This document shows, one piece after another, positions 16,829 through 25,388 of a stretch of 64,000 nucleotides of DNA. Made by a program: the position numbers and the translations under genes. The DNA comes from Paracoccus sigandri (GTDB lineage: Bacteria; Pseudomonadota; Alphaproteobacteria; Rhodobacterales; Rhodobacteraceae): NCBI RefSeq assembly GCF_003709565.1, contig NZ_QNRC01000009.1, positions 102,298 through 166,297 on the forward strand. The letters are read 5' to 3'. The notes beneath the pieces are model-generated. The model was not told the DNA's origin. It did not search any database and saw only the letters and a program-made list of their open reading frames with translations. Position 1 is the first letter of the stretch. Every line of letters starts with the position of its first letter.

Positions 16829-17553
16829 CGGCACATGTTCGTCGCATAGATCCCGACCGAGCGGTGGAAGGCGCGCATCGGGCTGGTCATGATCTCGTTC
16901 TTGACGTCGTCGGCGGGCAGCCCGCCGCCATCCTTGAAGACCGAGCGTTCGGCCACGGCCTCTGCCATATGCGTCTCCAGAGCGGCCTGCAGTTCCGGGG
17001 TCCACTTGTCCGGCGGCGCCTTTCCGGCGAATTCGCGCACCATCGCGAGGATCTCGGATTTCAGGCTGGCCAGCATCAGCGACTTGTCCAGCTCGTAGGA
17101 CAGCGGCGGGCGAAAGCCCTCGGCCTTGCCCTGCCGTTCCAGCATCTCCTGGGTGATCTCCAGCGTCTTGTCCGAAGGCACGACCAGGATGCGGCTGTTG
17201 CGGTCCGGGCCGCAGGCATCCCGGCTGCGGCTCTCGAACTCGATGCGGACGGTGGTCCGCTCCAGGATCGCGGCGCGTTCGGCATCGCTCAGACCCGCGC
17301 TGCCGTCCAGCGCCGAGAAATCCTGTACCATCAGCGCCGCCCTGACCTGCTCTTGCGCGCGGTCCAGTTCCTGCCTGGACAGCTGCGCCTTGCCGCGGAT
17401 CGACAGCTCGACCATCAGCCGGCCGATGAATTCCACGTTCAGCGGGATCGCCCCCGGCGCCGGCTGATCGGCGATCGTGCCATCGGGCAGCAGCCAGCGC
17501 TCGGTCTGGTCGACCTCGGCGCCCACGATCACATAATGCTTTTCGTCACTCAT
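16825..17553 (-). CDS. Orphan protein in the YcaO/haem peroxidase operon
   Basis: A 242-residue soluble protein without recognisable domain, signal peptide or membrane segment. It has only two cysteines, one in RDACGPD and one three residues from the end (NMCR). Charged helical stretches dominate (SRQELDRAQEQVRAAL; SYELDKSLMLASLKSEI). ATG 17553 was chosen because GAGGGAG lies 8 bases upstream, and it comes 1 base after the peroxidase stop, so the two are translationally linked. It could be a substrate or partner of the YcaO protein, but nothing in the sequence proves that. Confidence 0.7.
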   Translation of the reverse strand: MSDEKHYVIVGAEVDQTERWLLPDGTIADQPAPGAIPLNVEFIGRLMVELSIRGKAQLSRQELDRAQEQVRAALMVQDFSALDGSAGLSDAERAAILERTTVRIEFESRSRDACGPDRNSRILVVPSDKTLEITQEMLERQGKAEGFRPPLSYELDKSLMLASLKSEILAMVREFAGKAPPDKWTPELQAALETHMAEAVAERSVFKDGGGLPADDVKNEIMTSPMRAFHRSVGIYATNMCR

Positions 17554-17554
17554 C

Positions 17555-18994
17555 TCACACTCCCTCTCGAACAAGATTGATCAGCTCCAGCATCGTTGCC
17601 GGCACCGGCAGCGCGCGCGCCGCCTCGGGTTCGGGCGCAAGCCGCACGCGGCGCATGGATTCGGTGATCGAGCGGCGCAGAAGCGCGCTGCCCAGGGGGC
17701 CGAAACCGCCGGCCTGGCCATGCAGCTGCGCCTCGACCATCAGCGCCTGGAACAGCGGCCCCCATTCGATCACCGGACCGGTCAGGCGGACCGGCGCGTC
17801 GGGATAGCGGGCGGCGAAGTCGCGGGCCATGGCCTCGGGGCGCAGCTGCCGGGGCCAGTCGTCGGGCAGCCTTGCCAGCGCGGCGCGCAGTTCGTCATTG
17901 CCCAGGCGCAGCGGCTTGGCCTGGATTTCCGTCTGATCGTCCATCTGGATCACGGCGGCGGCGCTGACCGGCGCGCGCAGTTCCGGCGCGACGCTGGCCG
18001 ACAGCCCGCTTATCGGCCCGCCCGGCCTCTGGCCGAAGAACAGCGGCCAGTCGACATGCCAGTCGGTCTCGGCCTCGCTGGGGCCGAAGCCGGTCTTCAG
18101 CAGGGCCGACAGATTGTGCAGCCCCGAGCGGCCCAGCTGATAGGCGGCCAGCGGCATGGCGTGGAAGGCGCGGAACAGCCCCTGCAGCAGCGTCGCCTCG
18201 TCCAGGTGCCATTCGTCGGCCAGCGCCTCTTCGGGCAGGGCGGCGATCCGGGGATGCAGGAAGCGCGGCAGCACGTCGGTGCGGATGATGCCGTGCCAGA
18301 CCCGCACCGCATGGCCGCGCGTGGCGACATAGGCGGCGAAGGGCGGCATTCCGCCCGCCATCAGCCGGCGCGCGCAGAGATTGTGGAACTGCATCCAGGC
18401 GACGGCCAGCTCGTGCAGCATCAGCGTGTCGCGGTTGCGTTCGTCGTAAAGCGCGCGGAACGGCACCGGGTCCGGGTCGCGCCCGGCGCCGCGGCCATAG
18501 ACCCGCGCCAGCCGCGCCCCCGGCGTCAGGCGGAACAGCATCGTCCCCGGATCGTAGAGATGCGACAGCATCATCGGGCCGGGGCCATAGACCGTCTCCA
18601 GCGTCAGCGGATTGTCGATCAGGTTGTAGTGATGTTCCCCCAGCAGCGCCGCCGCGCCGGTCGCATTGCCGCGCGTCACATGCGGCACGCTGTCCTGCGT
18701 CACGCTGCTGCCGATGTCATGGCCCATCAGCTGGCCCAGATAGGTATAGCCCGCCGGCACATGCGAAACCTCGGCCAGGCAGGCGCGGCGCCAGGCGGGT
18801 GTCGTGCGCAGCAGGATCTCGGGCATCTGCCGCGCCCCTTCGACGCGGATGTCCGCGGCCGACGGCTGCACGGCGGCGTTCCCGCCCGCATCCGCGCCAT
18901 TGACGGCGACGGGCAGGGCCGTGTCGATCGGGCCGGGGCTGCAACCGAAACGACAGACGGGGGCGAAGCGTCGGGTGGCGGTCGTCTGTGGCAT
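17555..18994 (-). CDS. Animal-type haem peroxidase
   Basis: A 479-residue member of the peroxidase-cyclooxygenase superfamily. YLGQLMGHDI (86-94) gives the distal histidine (His92). DERNRDTLMLHELAVAW (184-200) matches the R/E...LH helix, and VRVWHGIIRTDVLPRF (231-246) gives the probable proximal histidine (His235). No signal peptide is evident, so a cytoplasmic enzyme is likely. It would oxidise an organic substrate with peroxide. ATG 18994 is favoured over ATG 19006 because GGAGG lies directly before it. It stands 24 bp after the ycaO-like gene and 1 bp before the orphan gene, in a tight operon. Confidence 0.88.
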   Translation of the reverse strand: MPQTTATRRFAPVCRFGCSPGPIDTALPVAVNGADAGGNAAVQPSAADIRVEGARQMPEILLRTTPAWRRACLAEVSHVPAGYTYLGQLMGHDIGSSVTQDSVPHVTRGNATGAAALLGEHHYNLIDNPLTLETVYGPGPMMLSHLYDPGTMLFRLTPGARLARVYGRGAGRDPDPVPFRALYDERNRDTLMLHELAVAWMQFHNLCARRLMAGGMPPFAAYVATRGHAVRVWHGIIRTDVLPRFLHPRIAALPEEALADEWHLDEATLLQGLFRAFHAMPLAAYQLGRSGLHNLSALLKTGFGPSEAETDWHVDWPLFFGQRPGGPISGLSASVAPELRAPVSAAAVIQMDDQTEIQAKPLRLGNDELRAALARLPDDWPRQLRPEAMARDFAARYPDAPVRLTGPVIEWGPLFQALMVEAQLHGQAGGFGPLGSALLRRSITESMRRVRLAPEPEAARALPVPATMLELINLVREGV

Positions 18995-19018
18995 TGCATC
19001 CTCCATCTTGTTGCGGCC

Positions 19019-19927
19019 CTAGAGAAAGGGCAGGCCATGCGCCGCGTCCTCTGCGGGCGCCGGCAGGTCGGGACGGCACAGCCAGACGGCAAGCGGGCCG
19101 TCGGCGGGGGTAATGGCGTGAAGCGAAAGCCCGGTCCCGAACCATTCGCGCGGCGCGGGCAGCGCGGCGGGCTGGACCGGCGTCACCGGCGGGCTGGCCG
19201 GCAGAAGCTGCGGCCCGCGCCGCGCATAGGCCAGGATGCGGTCCTGCACATGCTGCAGTTCCGCCTCGCGCCCGGTGCGCCGCGCCGCCATCAGCTCCAT
19301 CAGGTTCATCTCCATCAGGAACAGCTCGCGCAGCGCCTTGCGCGCGGCGCGCAGCGGATCGGGATCGGCGCCGAAGCCCAGGACCGGGTCCTGCCCCTCG
19401 GGGCTCATGCTGCGGCAGATCATCACCGTGGGCCCGGCGCTGCCCGCGATCCGCCACCAGCCCGTGCGCCGCCTCAGCGCCGCCCCCCAGCGCGCCGTCT
19501 CCAGGTGCGAGCCAAGCCCCTGCCCCGCCAGCCAGCGTTCCGACAGCGGCTGCGCCTCGGCCAGCCCGTGCCACCAGCGCAGCACCGCAAATCGTTCATA
19601 GGCCTCCAGCAGCGCGGCCTGGCGGGCGCGGTCGGCATCGGGATGGGCGGCGATCCCGTCGCGCCGGGCCGCGAAATCATTCGCCCCCACATGCGCGCGC
19701 GCGGCCAGCGCGTGAAGCTCGGCGGTCTCGCCCAGGCAGCGCAGGAAGGCCGCCTCGCGCGTGCGGCCGGCGCCGCTGGCGGTGCGGCCGTCCAGCGTCA
19801 GGGCCTGCAGGATGTGGATGCTGGGGGTAAAAAAGCTTTCGCGCCAATCATATCGTTGCCAATAGCCAACCAACTCGTTCGGCTTGCGCTGCAATTCGGT
19901 CATTGTCGTTCTCACGTCGCGGGGCAT
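19019..19927 (-). CDS. YcaO-domain protein (TOMM cyclodehydratase-like)
   Basis: A 302-residue protein that reads as a short YcaO domain. SGAGRTREAAFLRCLGETAE (51-70) matches the conserved G-x-G...A...LGE-x-x-E block. GIAAHPDADRARQAALLEAY (91-110) with ERFAVLRWW matches the block typical of azole-forming YcaO proteins, and FGADPDPLRAARKALRELF (185-203) matches the last ATP-site block. YcaO proteins use ATP to activate peptide backbone amides (azolines, thioamides, amidines). There is no adjacent E1-like or ocin-ThiF partner and no obvious precursor gene. The start is uncertain: ATG 19927 or ATG 19903, neither with a good ribosome site. Confidence 0.75.
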   Translation of the reverse strand: MPRDVRTTMTELQRKPNELVGYWQRYDWRESFFTPSIHILQALTLDGRTASGAGRTREAAFLRCLGETAELHALAARAHVGANDFAARRDGIAAHPDADRARQAALLEAYERFAVLRWWHGLAEAQPLSERWLAGQGLGSHLETARWGAALRRRTGWWRIAGSAGPTVMICRSMSPEGQDPVLGFGADPDPLRAARKALRELFLMEMNLMELMAARRTGREAELQHVQDRILAYARRGPQLLPASPPVTPVQPAALPAPREWFGTGLSLHAITPADGPLAVWLCRPDLPAPAEDAAHGLPFL

Positions 19928-20200
19928 TTTCTGCTCATGTCAGCGATGTTCGAAACCGAACGTGATCTTTTCGTGATACACGCCCCTTGCGGTGAACCAA
20001 GCGGTTTCTTGCCTGACCCGCGAAATAGCCCCCGCCCCTCCGATATGTATGCACAATCAAGCCGTTGCGGCGCGCCCGGCCCGGCGAAAATCTTCACGAT
20101 CTGCAACTCCGCGGGGCCATTTCCTGTCGCGGTCCGGTTGCAGCCGGGGCCGGAATTCTCCATACAGGGCGGGTTGCCGCTGTAAGAATGTGTAGGAAGT
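19928..20200. other. Divergent intergenic region upstream of the YcaO operon and the polysaccharide cluster
   Basis: A 273-bp region with no convincing gene. It contains a short inverted repeat GTTCG-AAAC-CGAAC (19948-19961) just upstream of the ycaO start and an AGGAAG ribosome site before 20201. Small open frames on both strands here lack ribosome sites. Confidence 0.5.
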
Positions 20201-21466
20201 ATGGATCTGGAACGCGCCCGCATCGCGATCATCGGGCTGGGCTATGTCGGCCTGCCGCTGGCGGTAGAATTCGGAAAACAATATCAGACCGTTGGCTTCG
20301 ACGTCTCGCGCAAGCGCGTGGACGAGCTGCGCCGGGGCGAGGACCGCACCGGCGAGGTCGAGGACCTGGGCGTCGCCCCGCATCTGCGCTACAGTTCGGA
20401 TCTGGACGACATCCGCGACTGCAACGTCTATGTCATCGCCGTCCCGACGCCGATCGACGACAATCGCAAGCCGGACCTGACGCCGCTCGTCTCGGCCTCG
20501 GAAACGGTCGGGCAGGTCATCGCGAAGGGCGATATCGTCATCTATGAATCGACCGTCTATCCCGGCGCGACCGAGGACGACTGCATCCCGGTGGTCGAGG
20601 CGCGCTCGGGCCTGCGCTTCAACCGCGACTTCTTCGCCGGATACAGCCCCGAGCGGATCAATCCCGGCGACAAGGCCCGGCCGATCACCAATATCGTCAA
20701 GGTCACATCCGGCTCGACCCCCAAGATCGCGGATTTCGTCGACGCCCTCTACGGCTCGATCATCCCGGCGGGCACCTTCAAGGCCAGCTCGATCCGCGTG
20801 GCCGAGGCCGCGAAGGTGATCGAGAACACCCAGCGCGACGTCAACATCGCGCTGATCAACGAGCTGTCGATGGTCTTCGCGCGGCTGGGCATCGACACCT
20901 CGGACGTGATCGACGCGGCCTCGACCAAGTGGAACTTCATGCGCCTGAAACCGGGGCTGGTCGGCGGCCATTGTATCGGCGTCGATCCCTATTACCTGCT
21001 GCACCGCTCCGAGAAGGCCGGGCATATTCCCGACATCATCCGCCTGTCGCGCGAGATCAATGACGGGATGCCGCGCGAGGTGGCGCGGCGGCTGGTCAGG
21101 GCGATGATCGACAGGGACCTGCCGGTCAAGGATGCCCGCGTGATGATCCTGGGCGCGACCTTCAAGGAAAACTGCCCCGACGTGCGCAATACCAAGGTGG
21201 TCAACCTGATCTCGGCCCTGCGGGAATGGGGGATCGAGGCCATGGTGGACGATCCCCATGCCGATCCCGAGGAACTGGCCCAGGAATATGGCGTGACGCT
21301 GTCGCCGGCCAGCGAAGCGGCCTATGATGCACTGGTCCTTGCCGTGCCGCATGACGACTATGTCCGGCAGGGGGCGGATCGGCTGCGGCGTTTCCTGCGG
21401 CCGGGCGGGGTCTTCTTCGACATGAAGGCGGCATTCGCGAAATCGGCCAGCGACCTGCGGCTCTAG
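20201..21466 (+). CDS. UDP-N-acetylhexosamine 6-dehydrogenase (TviB/WbpO/WbpA type)
   Basis: A 421-residue nucleotide-sugar dehydrogenase with an N-terminal NAD Rossmann site (GLGYVGLPLAVEF, 12-24), Lys205 in AEAAKVIENTQRD and the catalytic Cys258 in GGHCIGVDPYY. The ENTQRDVNIALINEL segment is typical of enzymes acting on UDP-GlcNAc or UDP-GalNAc rather than UDP-glucose. It makes the uronic acid precursor for a surface polysaccharide. It opens the cluster that extends to 32164, where a UDP-glucose-type dehydrogenase closes it. AGGAAG precedes the start. Confidence 0.88.
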   Translation: MDLERARIAIIGLGYVGLPLAVEFGKQYQTVGFDVSRKRVDELRRGEDRTGEVEDLGVAPHLRYSSDLDDIRDCNVYVIAVPTPIDDNRKPDLTPLVSASETVGQVIAKGDIVIYESTVYPGATEDDCIPVVEARSGLRFNRDFFAGYSPERINPGDKARPITNIVKVTSGSTPKIADFVDALYGSIIPAGTFKASSIRVAEAAKVIENTQRDVNIALINELSMVFARLGIDTSDVIDAASTKWNFMRLKPGLVGGHCIGVDPYYLLHRSEKAGHIPDIIRLSREINDGMPREVARRLVRAMIDRDLPVKDARVMILGATFKENCPDVRNTKVVNLISALREWGIEAMVDDPHADPEELAQEYGVTLSPASEAAYDALVLAVPHDDYVRQGADRLRRFLRPGGVFFDMKAAFAKSASDLRL

Positions 21467-21490
21467 TCATCGGCGCGAGGGGAGGCGGCC

Positions 21491-22891
21491 ATGGCGGCGA
21501 TCGACAAGACGGAACGGCTGCGCAAGGCGCTGCTGGCATCGGGCCTGTTCGATGCCGGCTGGTATGCCGCCGCCTATCCCGACGTGGCGCTGACCGGGAT
21601 GGACCCGCTGGAGCATTTCCTGCGCATCGGGCTGCTGACCCATCGCGATCCGGGCCCCGATTTCAGCGAGACCTTCTTTCGCATCGCCGCGCCCGGCATC
21701 GGCAATTCGGGCGGATCGGCGCTGATCCACCGGCTGGAGCACGGCCCGCTGCCGGTCCAGGCAAGCCGGGTGATGATGGCGGCCATGGCGCTGGCCCGGA
21801 CCGGCCGCGACGGTGACGCGATGCGCCTTGCCCGCGCCCATCTGGGACCCGAGGCGGACCGGCCGCTGCAGCTGTTCCAGGCGAACAAGGCCGTCGCCGC
21901 GGGCGGCTGGAACGCGTGGCTGGCGCATCTGAACGCCTACCTGGCCCCCTACCGGATCGCACCCGTCGCGCTGCGGGACGGCGGCTCGCTGCTGCACCGG
22001 CTGACCACCGCGCCCCTGCCCGCCGTCACCGGCGGCCCGAAGGTCAGCATCATCATGCCCGCCCATGACGCGGCCGCGACGGTCGGGGCCGCGGCGGGCT
22101 CGATCCTGCGCCAGACCTGGACCAACCTGGAGCTGCTGATCGTCGACGACGCCAGCAGCGACGGCACCTGGCGGGTGCTTGAGGGGCTGGCCGCCGCCGA
22201 TCCGCGGGTCAGGATCCGCCGCAATCCGCGCAATGTCGGCCCCTACGTGTCCAAGAACCTCGCCCTGCGCGAAGCCAGCGGCGACTGGATCACCGGCCAT
22301 GACGCCGACGACTGGGCCCATCCGCAGCGGATCGAGAACCACGTCGCGGCCGTGCTGCAGACGCAGGGCGCGATCCGGGCCGGGACGAATTTCATGCTGC
22401 GCGTCGCCTCCTCGGGCCGGTTCGGCAACGTGATCGGCACCAGCCCGCATCATTCTCCCGACGGGATCCGCAGGCGGGCCTTCATCTCGTGCCTGTTTCA
22501 TCGTCAGACGATGGACAGGCAGCTGGGCTTCTGGGATTCGGTGCGCTTCGGCGCGGATGGAGAGATGCTGAACCGCGTGCAGCGGGTGCTGGGCCCGGCC
22601 TATCGGGATTTCGACCTCTTCGCGATGCTCTGCCTGGACCTGACCGGCAGCCTGACCAACGACGCGGAGCACGGGCTGAACACCGCAAGCGGGGTCTCCG
22701 AGACCCGCCGCAGCTACAACGCCGCCTATGAGGTCTGGCACGCAAGCGCCGATCCGGCAACGCTGAGGCTGGACTTCCCGCCCGCGGCGCGGCCCTTTCC
22801 GGTCCCGGAGGCCGTGACCGTCCCGGCCGCCGACATCGCCGCCTGCGAGGCGGACGAAACGGCGCGCCGCCAGCCATCCGCGGCCGGCTAG
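21491..22891 (+). CDS. Family 2 glycosyltransferase with N-terminal DPLEH-type domain
   Basis: A 466-residue protein. The N terminus carries the FDAGWYAAAYPDVALTGMDP motif followed by LEHFLRIG, common at the ends of polysaccharide glycosyltransferases. Residues about 183-330 form a GT-A domain: VSIIMPAHDAAATVGAAAGS, LLIVDDASSDGTW and GHDADDWAHPQR (the metal-binding Asp-x-Asp region). The C-terminal part is specific to this cluster. It is a paralogue of the first half of the next protein, sharing the N-terminal motif and WITGHDADDWAHP. The donor and acceptor sugars cannot be read from sequence. Confidence 0.85.
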   Translation: MAAIDKTERLRKALLASGLFDAGWYAAAYPDVALTGMDPLEHFLRIGLLTHRDPGPDFSETFFRIAAPGIGNSGGSALIHRLEHGPLPVQASRVMMAAMALARTGRDGDAMRLARAHLGPEADRPLQLFQANKAVAAGGWNAWLAHLNAYLAPYRIAPVALRDGGSLLHRLTTAPLPAVTGGPKVSIIMPAHDAAATVGAAAGSILRQTWTNLELLIVDDASSDGTWRVLEGLAAADPRVRIRRNPRNVGPYVSKNLALREASGDWITGHDADDWAHPQRIENHVAAVLQTQGAIRAGTNFMLRVASSGRFGNVIGTSPHHSPDGIRRRAFISCLFHRQTMDRQLGFWDSVRFGADGEMLNRVQRVLGPAYRDFDLFAMLCLDLTGSLTNDAEHGLNTASGVSETRRSYNAAYEVWHASADPATLRLDFPPAARPFPVPEAVTVPAADIAACEADETARRQPSAAG

Positions 22892-22910
22892 CATATCGGG
22901 GGAGCAGAGA

Positions 22911-25388
22911 ATGGCAGACAAGACTTCCACCGCGATCGACTGGATCTTCTCCAGCCGCCAGTTCGATCCCGCATGGTATCGGGACGCCTTCCCCGACGTC
23001 GCCGCGCTGAAGATGGACCCGGCGCTGCATTACCGCCGCTATGGCAGCCGCATGGGCCGCGCGCCCAACGCCGCGCTGGCCGCCGACCCGGAACAGCTGC
23101 AGGCGCTGATGCTGCCGCCCCCGGCGAAGGGGCGCGAGCTGCTGAGGGCGCACGAGATCGCCCTCTCGGGCGCCCATGACCGCGCCATCCACTACGCCCG
23201 CCGGCATCTTCCGCCCGACCTGGCCCATACGCTGAGCGTCCTGCAGGCGAACCGCGCCCTGGCCCAGGGCGACATGGAGGGCTGGCTGGCGCATGTGAAC
23301 GGTTATCTGCGTCACTTCGGGGTCGCGACGCTGCGGCTGGGCGAAGGCCCCCTGCTGATGGACCGGCTGATGACAGATCCGGCGCCGCAGACCGCCGACG
23401 GCCCGCTGATCTCGGTCATCATGTCAGCATGGAACGCCGAAAAGACCATCGGCTATGCAATACGCTCCGTTCTGATGCAGACTTGGCGCAACCTTGAACT
23501 GCTGATCGTGGATGATGTCAGCACTGACAGCACATGGGAGATTATCCAGAAATTTGCCGATAGCGATAGCCGCATCCGCACATTTCGCAACTCGGTAAAT
23601 GTCGGGCCATATGTATCGAGAAACGTCGCAGTTTCACAGGCAAGGGGCGAGTGGATCACCGGCCACGACGCCGATGACTGGGCGCACCCGGAACGGCTCA
23701 CGCGGCAGATGAAATTCTGCGCCGAGCAGAAAACGCCTGTCTCCATGTCGGGAATGGTGCGCATGGCCGAGAACGGCCAGTTCGTTCGCCTGAACAAGAC
23801 CGGGGGATTCGTCCATGACGGCGCATGTCGGAGCGCCTTCATCTCGATGCTGATAGAGGCAACTTATTTTCACGATCTCCTGGGCTTCTGGGATCCGGTG
23901 CGCGTAGGCGCTGATTCCGAGCTTTTGGGCCGGATCGAGCATTTGCGACGCAAACCCGTGCCTGCACTTCCGACATTGACGATGTTCTGCCTCGACAACC
24001 CGGAGGGCCTGACGAACCATCCGACATTAGGCTATTCTGAAACGGTCGGTGTATCGCCGCACGCCCGGGCCTATATTGATGCCTTCAGGACGTATCACAA
24101 AGGGATGGACAGGTTCACAAGCCGGATACCCAGCAGAAGCGCACCTATAAGGTATTCGGTGCCGCCCGAAATGGTAAATGCACCGGGGGTGACAGATCTA
24201 CTCTTCAAGACGTATCAGGAGAGCAATGTTCCAGCCGAGATGGACATTACCGCCGAAGTCTCGATTGCCACTCACCTGCCCTTCACAGGGGGAAGCTCTT
24301 CATCAACCCTGGACGAACTTGCATTCCTGGATCAGCATATAAGATCTATTTCCCTGATCAACTGCCCTGTCGACAATGAATTGGGATTCCCGATCTACAA
24401 CCGATTCACTCCGTGGAAAGATAGAATCACCAACTGGTCACGTCTGGGACATCTCAAAACCAAGGTGTTCATCTGTCGTCATCCAAGGGTGATTGTATCC
24501 CATGCCTTCCGTCATATTGCTCCCAGGATCAGGGCCGAAGATACATTCATCGTGGTGAACAACTCACATTTGCGCGCTACCGGCGAACCTGTCTATGACC
24601 GCGGCATGTTGATCTCGATGGCAAAGCAACTGAATACCGGCAGTCTCACCTTTTGCCCGATCAGTCCTGCAATTCGCGCCGAGCTTGAGGAATACCGCCT
24701 GCAATCTGGCGACAATTTCATTCTATCCGAAACGGACTGGACGCCGACATTCGACCTTTCTCTCTATCGGCACGATCCCAGGGCGCGGATGGCGCCACCC
24801 TATCGCATCGGGCGACACAGCCGCGACGGCGCGGAAAAATGGCACGAGGATCCCGAAAGCCTGCGACAGATCTTTCCGGCAAGCGACGATTTCCGCATTT
24901 CCATCCTTGGCGGTGCCGCGCGGGCGCGCGACATCCTGGGGGGTCTGCCCGGCAACTGGACGGTCCATGAATTCGGTTCGCTTGAGCCTTATGATTACCT
25001 GCGCGATCTGGATGCCTTCGTCTATTTCCCGAACACGGGCCTTGTGGAAGGTTTCGGCCGCACCATCGCCGAGGCCATGCTGGCGGCCGTTCCGGTCATC
25101 CTGCCGCGCAGTTTCGAGCCGACCTTCGGCCCCCTGCCGATCTATGCCGCACCCGAACAGGTGGCGCAGATCGTGCGGACCCTTGCCCAGGACGATGCCG
25201 CGCGGATCGCCTATCTGGCCGAGGTGCAGGAGGTGGCGATACAGCGATTTTCAAGCAGCGCCATCGCCCGGCGTCTGGCTGCAACGGCCCTGGACATCGG
25301 GCCGGGCCCGCAAGGCAATGGCAGGCTTGCGCTGTCGGCGGATGCGCTCGGCTTCAAACGCCGCATCGAAGAGGCGGCAGCAGCATGA
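22911..25388 (+). CDS. Bifunctional glycosyltransferase (GT2 plus GT4-like domains)
   Basis: An 825-residue fusion. Residues 1-45 repeat the FDPAWYRDAFPDVA motif. A GT2 domain follows (about 167-330; VIMSAWNAEKTIGYAI, LLIVDDVSTDSTW, GHDADDWAHPER). The C-terminal half (about 470-790) ends in a GT4-like nucleotide-sugar site, EGFGRTIAEAMLAAVPVILP, the Glu-x7-Glu pattern. Bases about 23420-24900 are much poorer in G+C than both flanks (26 of 60 in 24301-24360 against 44 of 60 in 25261-25320), so the gene is a mosaic and the middle was probably acquired or replaced by recombination. It overlaps the next gene by 4 bases. Confidence 0.85.
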   Translation: MADKTSTAIDWIFSSRQFDPAWYRDAFPDVAALKMDPALHYRRYGSRMGRAPNAALAADPEQLQALMLPPPAKGRELLRAHEIALSGAHDRAIHYARRHLPPDLAHTLSVLQANRALAQGDMEGWLAHVNGYLRHFGVATLRLGEGPLLMDRLMTDPAPQTADGPLISVIMSAWNAEKTIGYAIRSVLMQTWRNLELLIVDDVSTDSTWEIIQKFADSDSRIRTFRNSVNVGPYVSRNVAVSQARGEWITGHDADDWAHPERLTRQMKFCAEQKTPVSMSGMVRMAENGQFVRLNKTGGFVHDGACRSAFISMLIEATYFHDLLGFWDPVRVGADSELLGRIEHLRRKPVPALPTLTMFCLDNPEGLTNHPTLGYSETVGVSPHARAYIDAFRTYHKGMDRFTSRIPSRSAPIRYSVPPEMVNAPGVTDLLFKTYQESNVPAEMDITAEVSIATHLPFTGGSSSSTLDELAFLDQHIRSISLINCPVDNELGFPIYNRFTPWKDRITNWSRLGHLKTKVFICRHPRVIVSHAFRHIAPRIRAEDTFIVVNNSHLRATGEPVYDRGMLISMAKQLNTGSLTFCPISPAIRAELEEYRLQSGDNFILSETDWTPTFDLSLYRHDPRARMAPPYRIGRHSRDGAEKWHEDPESLRQIFPASDDFRISILGGAARARDILGGLPGNWTVHEFGSLEPYDYLRDLDAFVYFPNTGLVEGFGRTIAEAMLAAVPVILPRSFEPTFGPLPIYAAPEQVAQIVRTLAQDDAARIAYLAEVQEVAIQRFSSSAIARRLAATALDIGPGPQGNGRLALSADALGFKRRIEEAAAA

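Noticed and set aside
19912..20163. Minus-strand open frame (83 codons from 20163) as a YcaO precursor peptide
   Set aside because: It overlaps the ycaO start, has no ribosome site, and its composition is that of the intergenic region; a precursor elsewhere remains possible.
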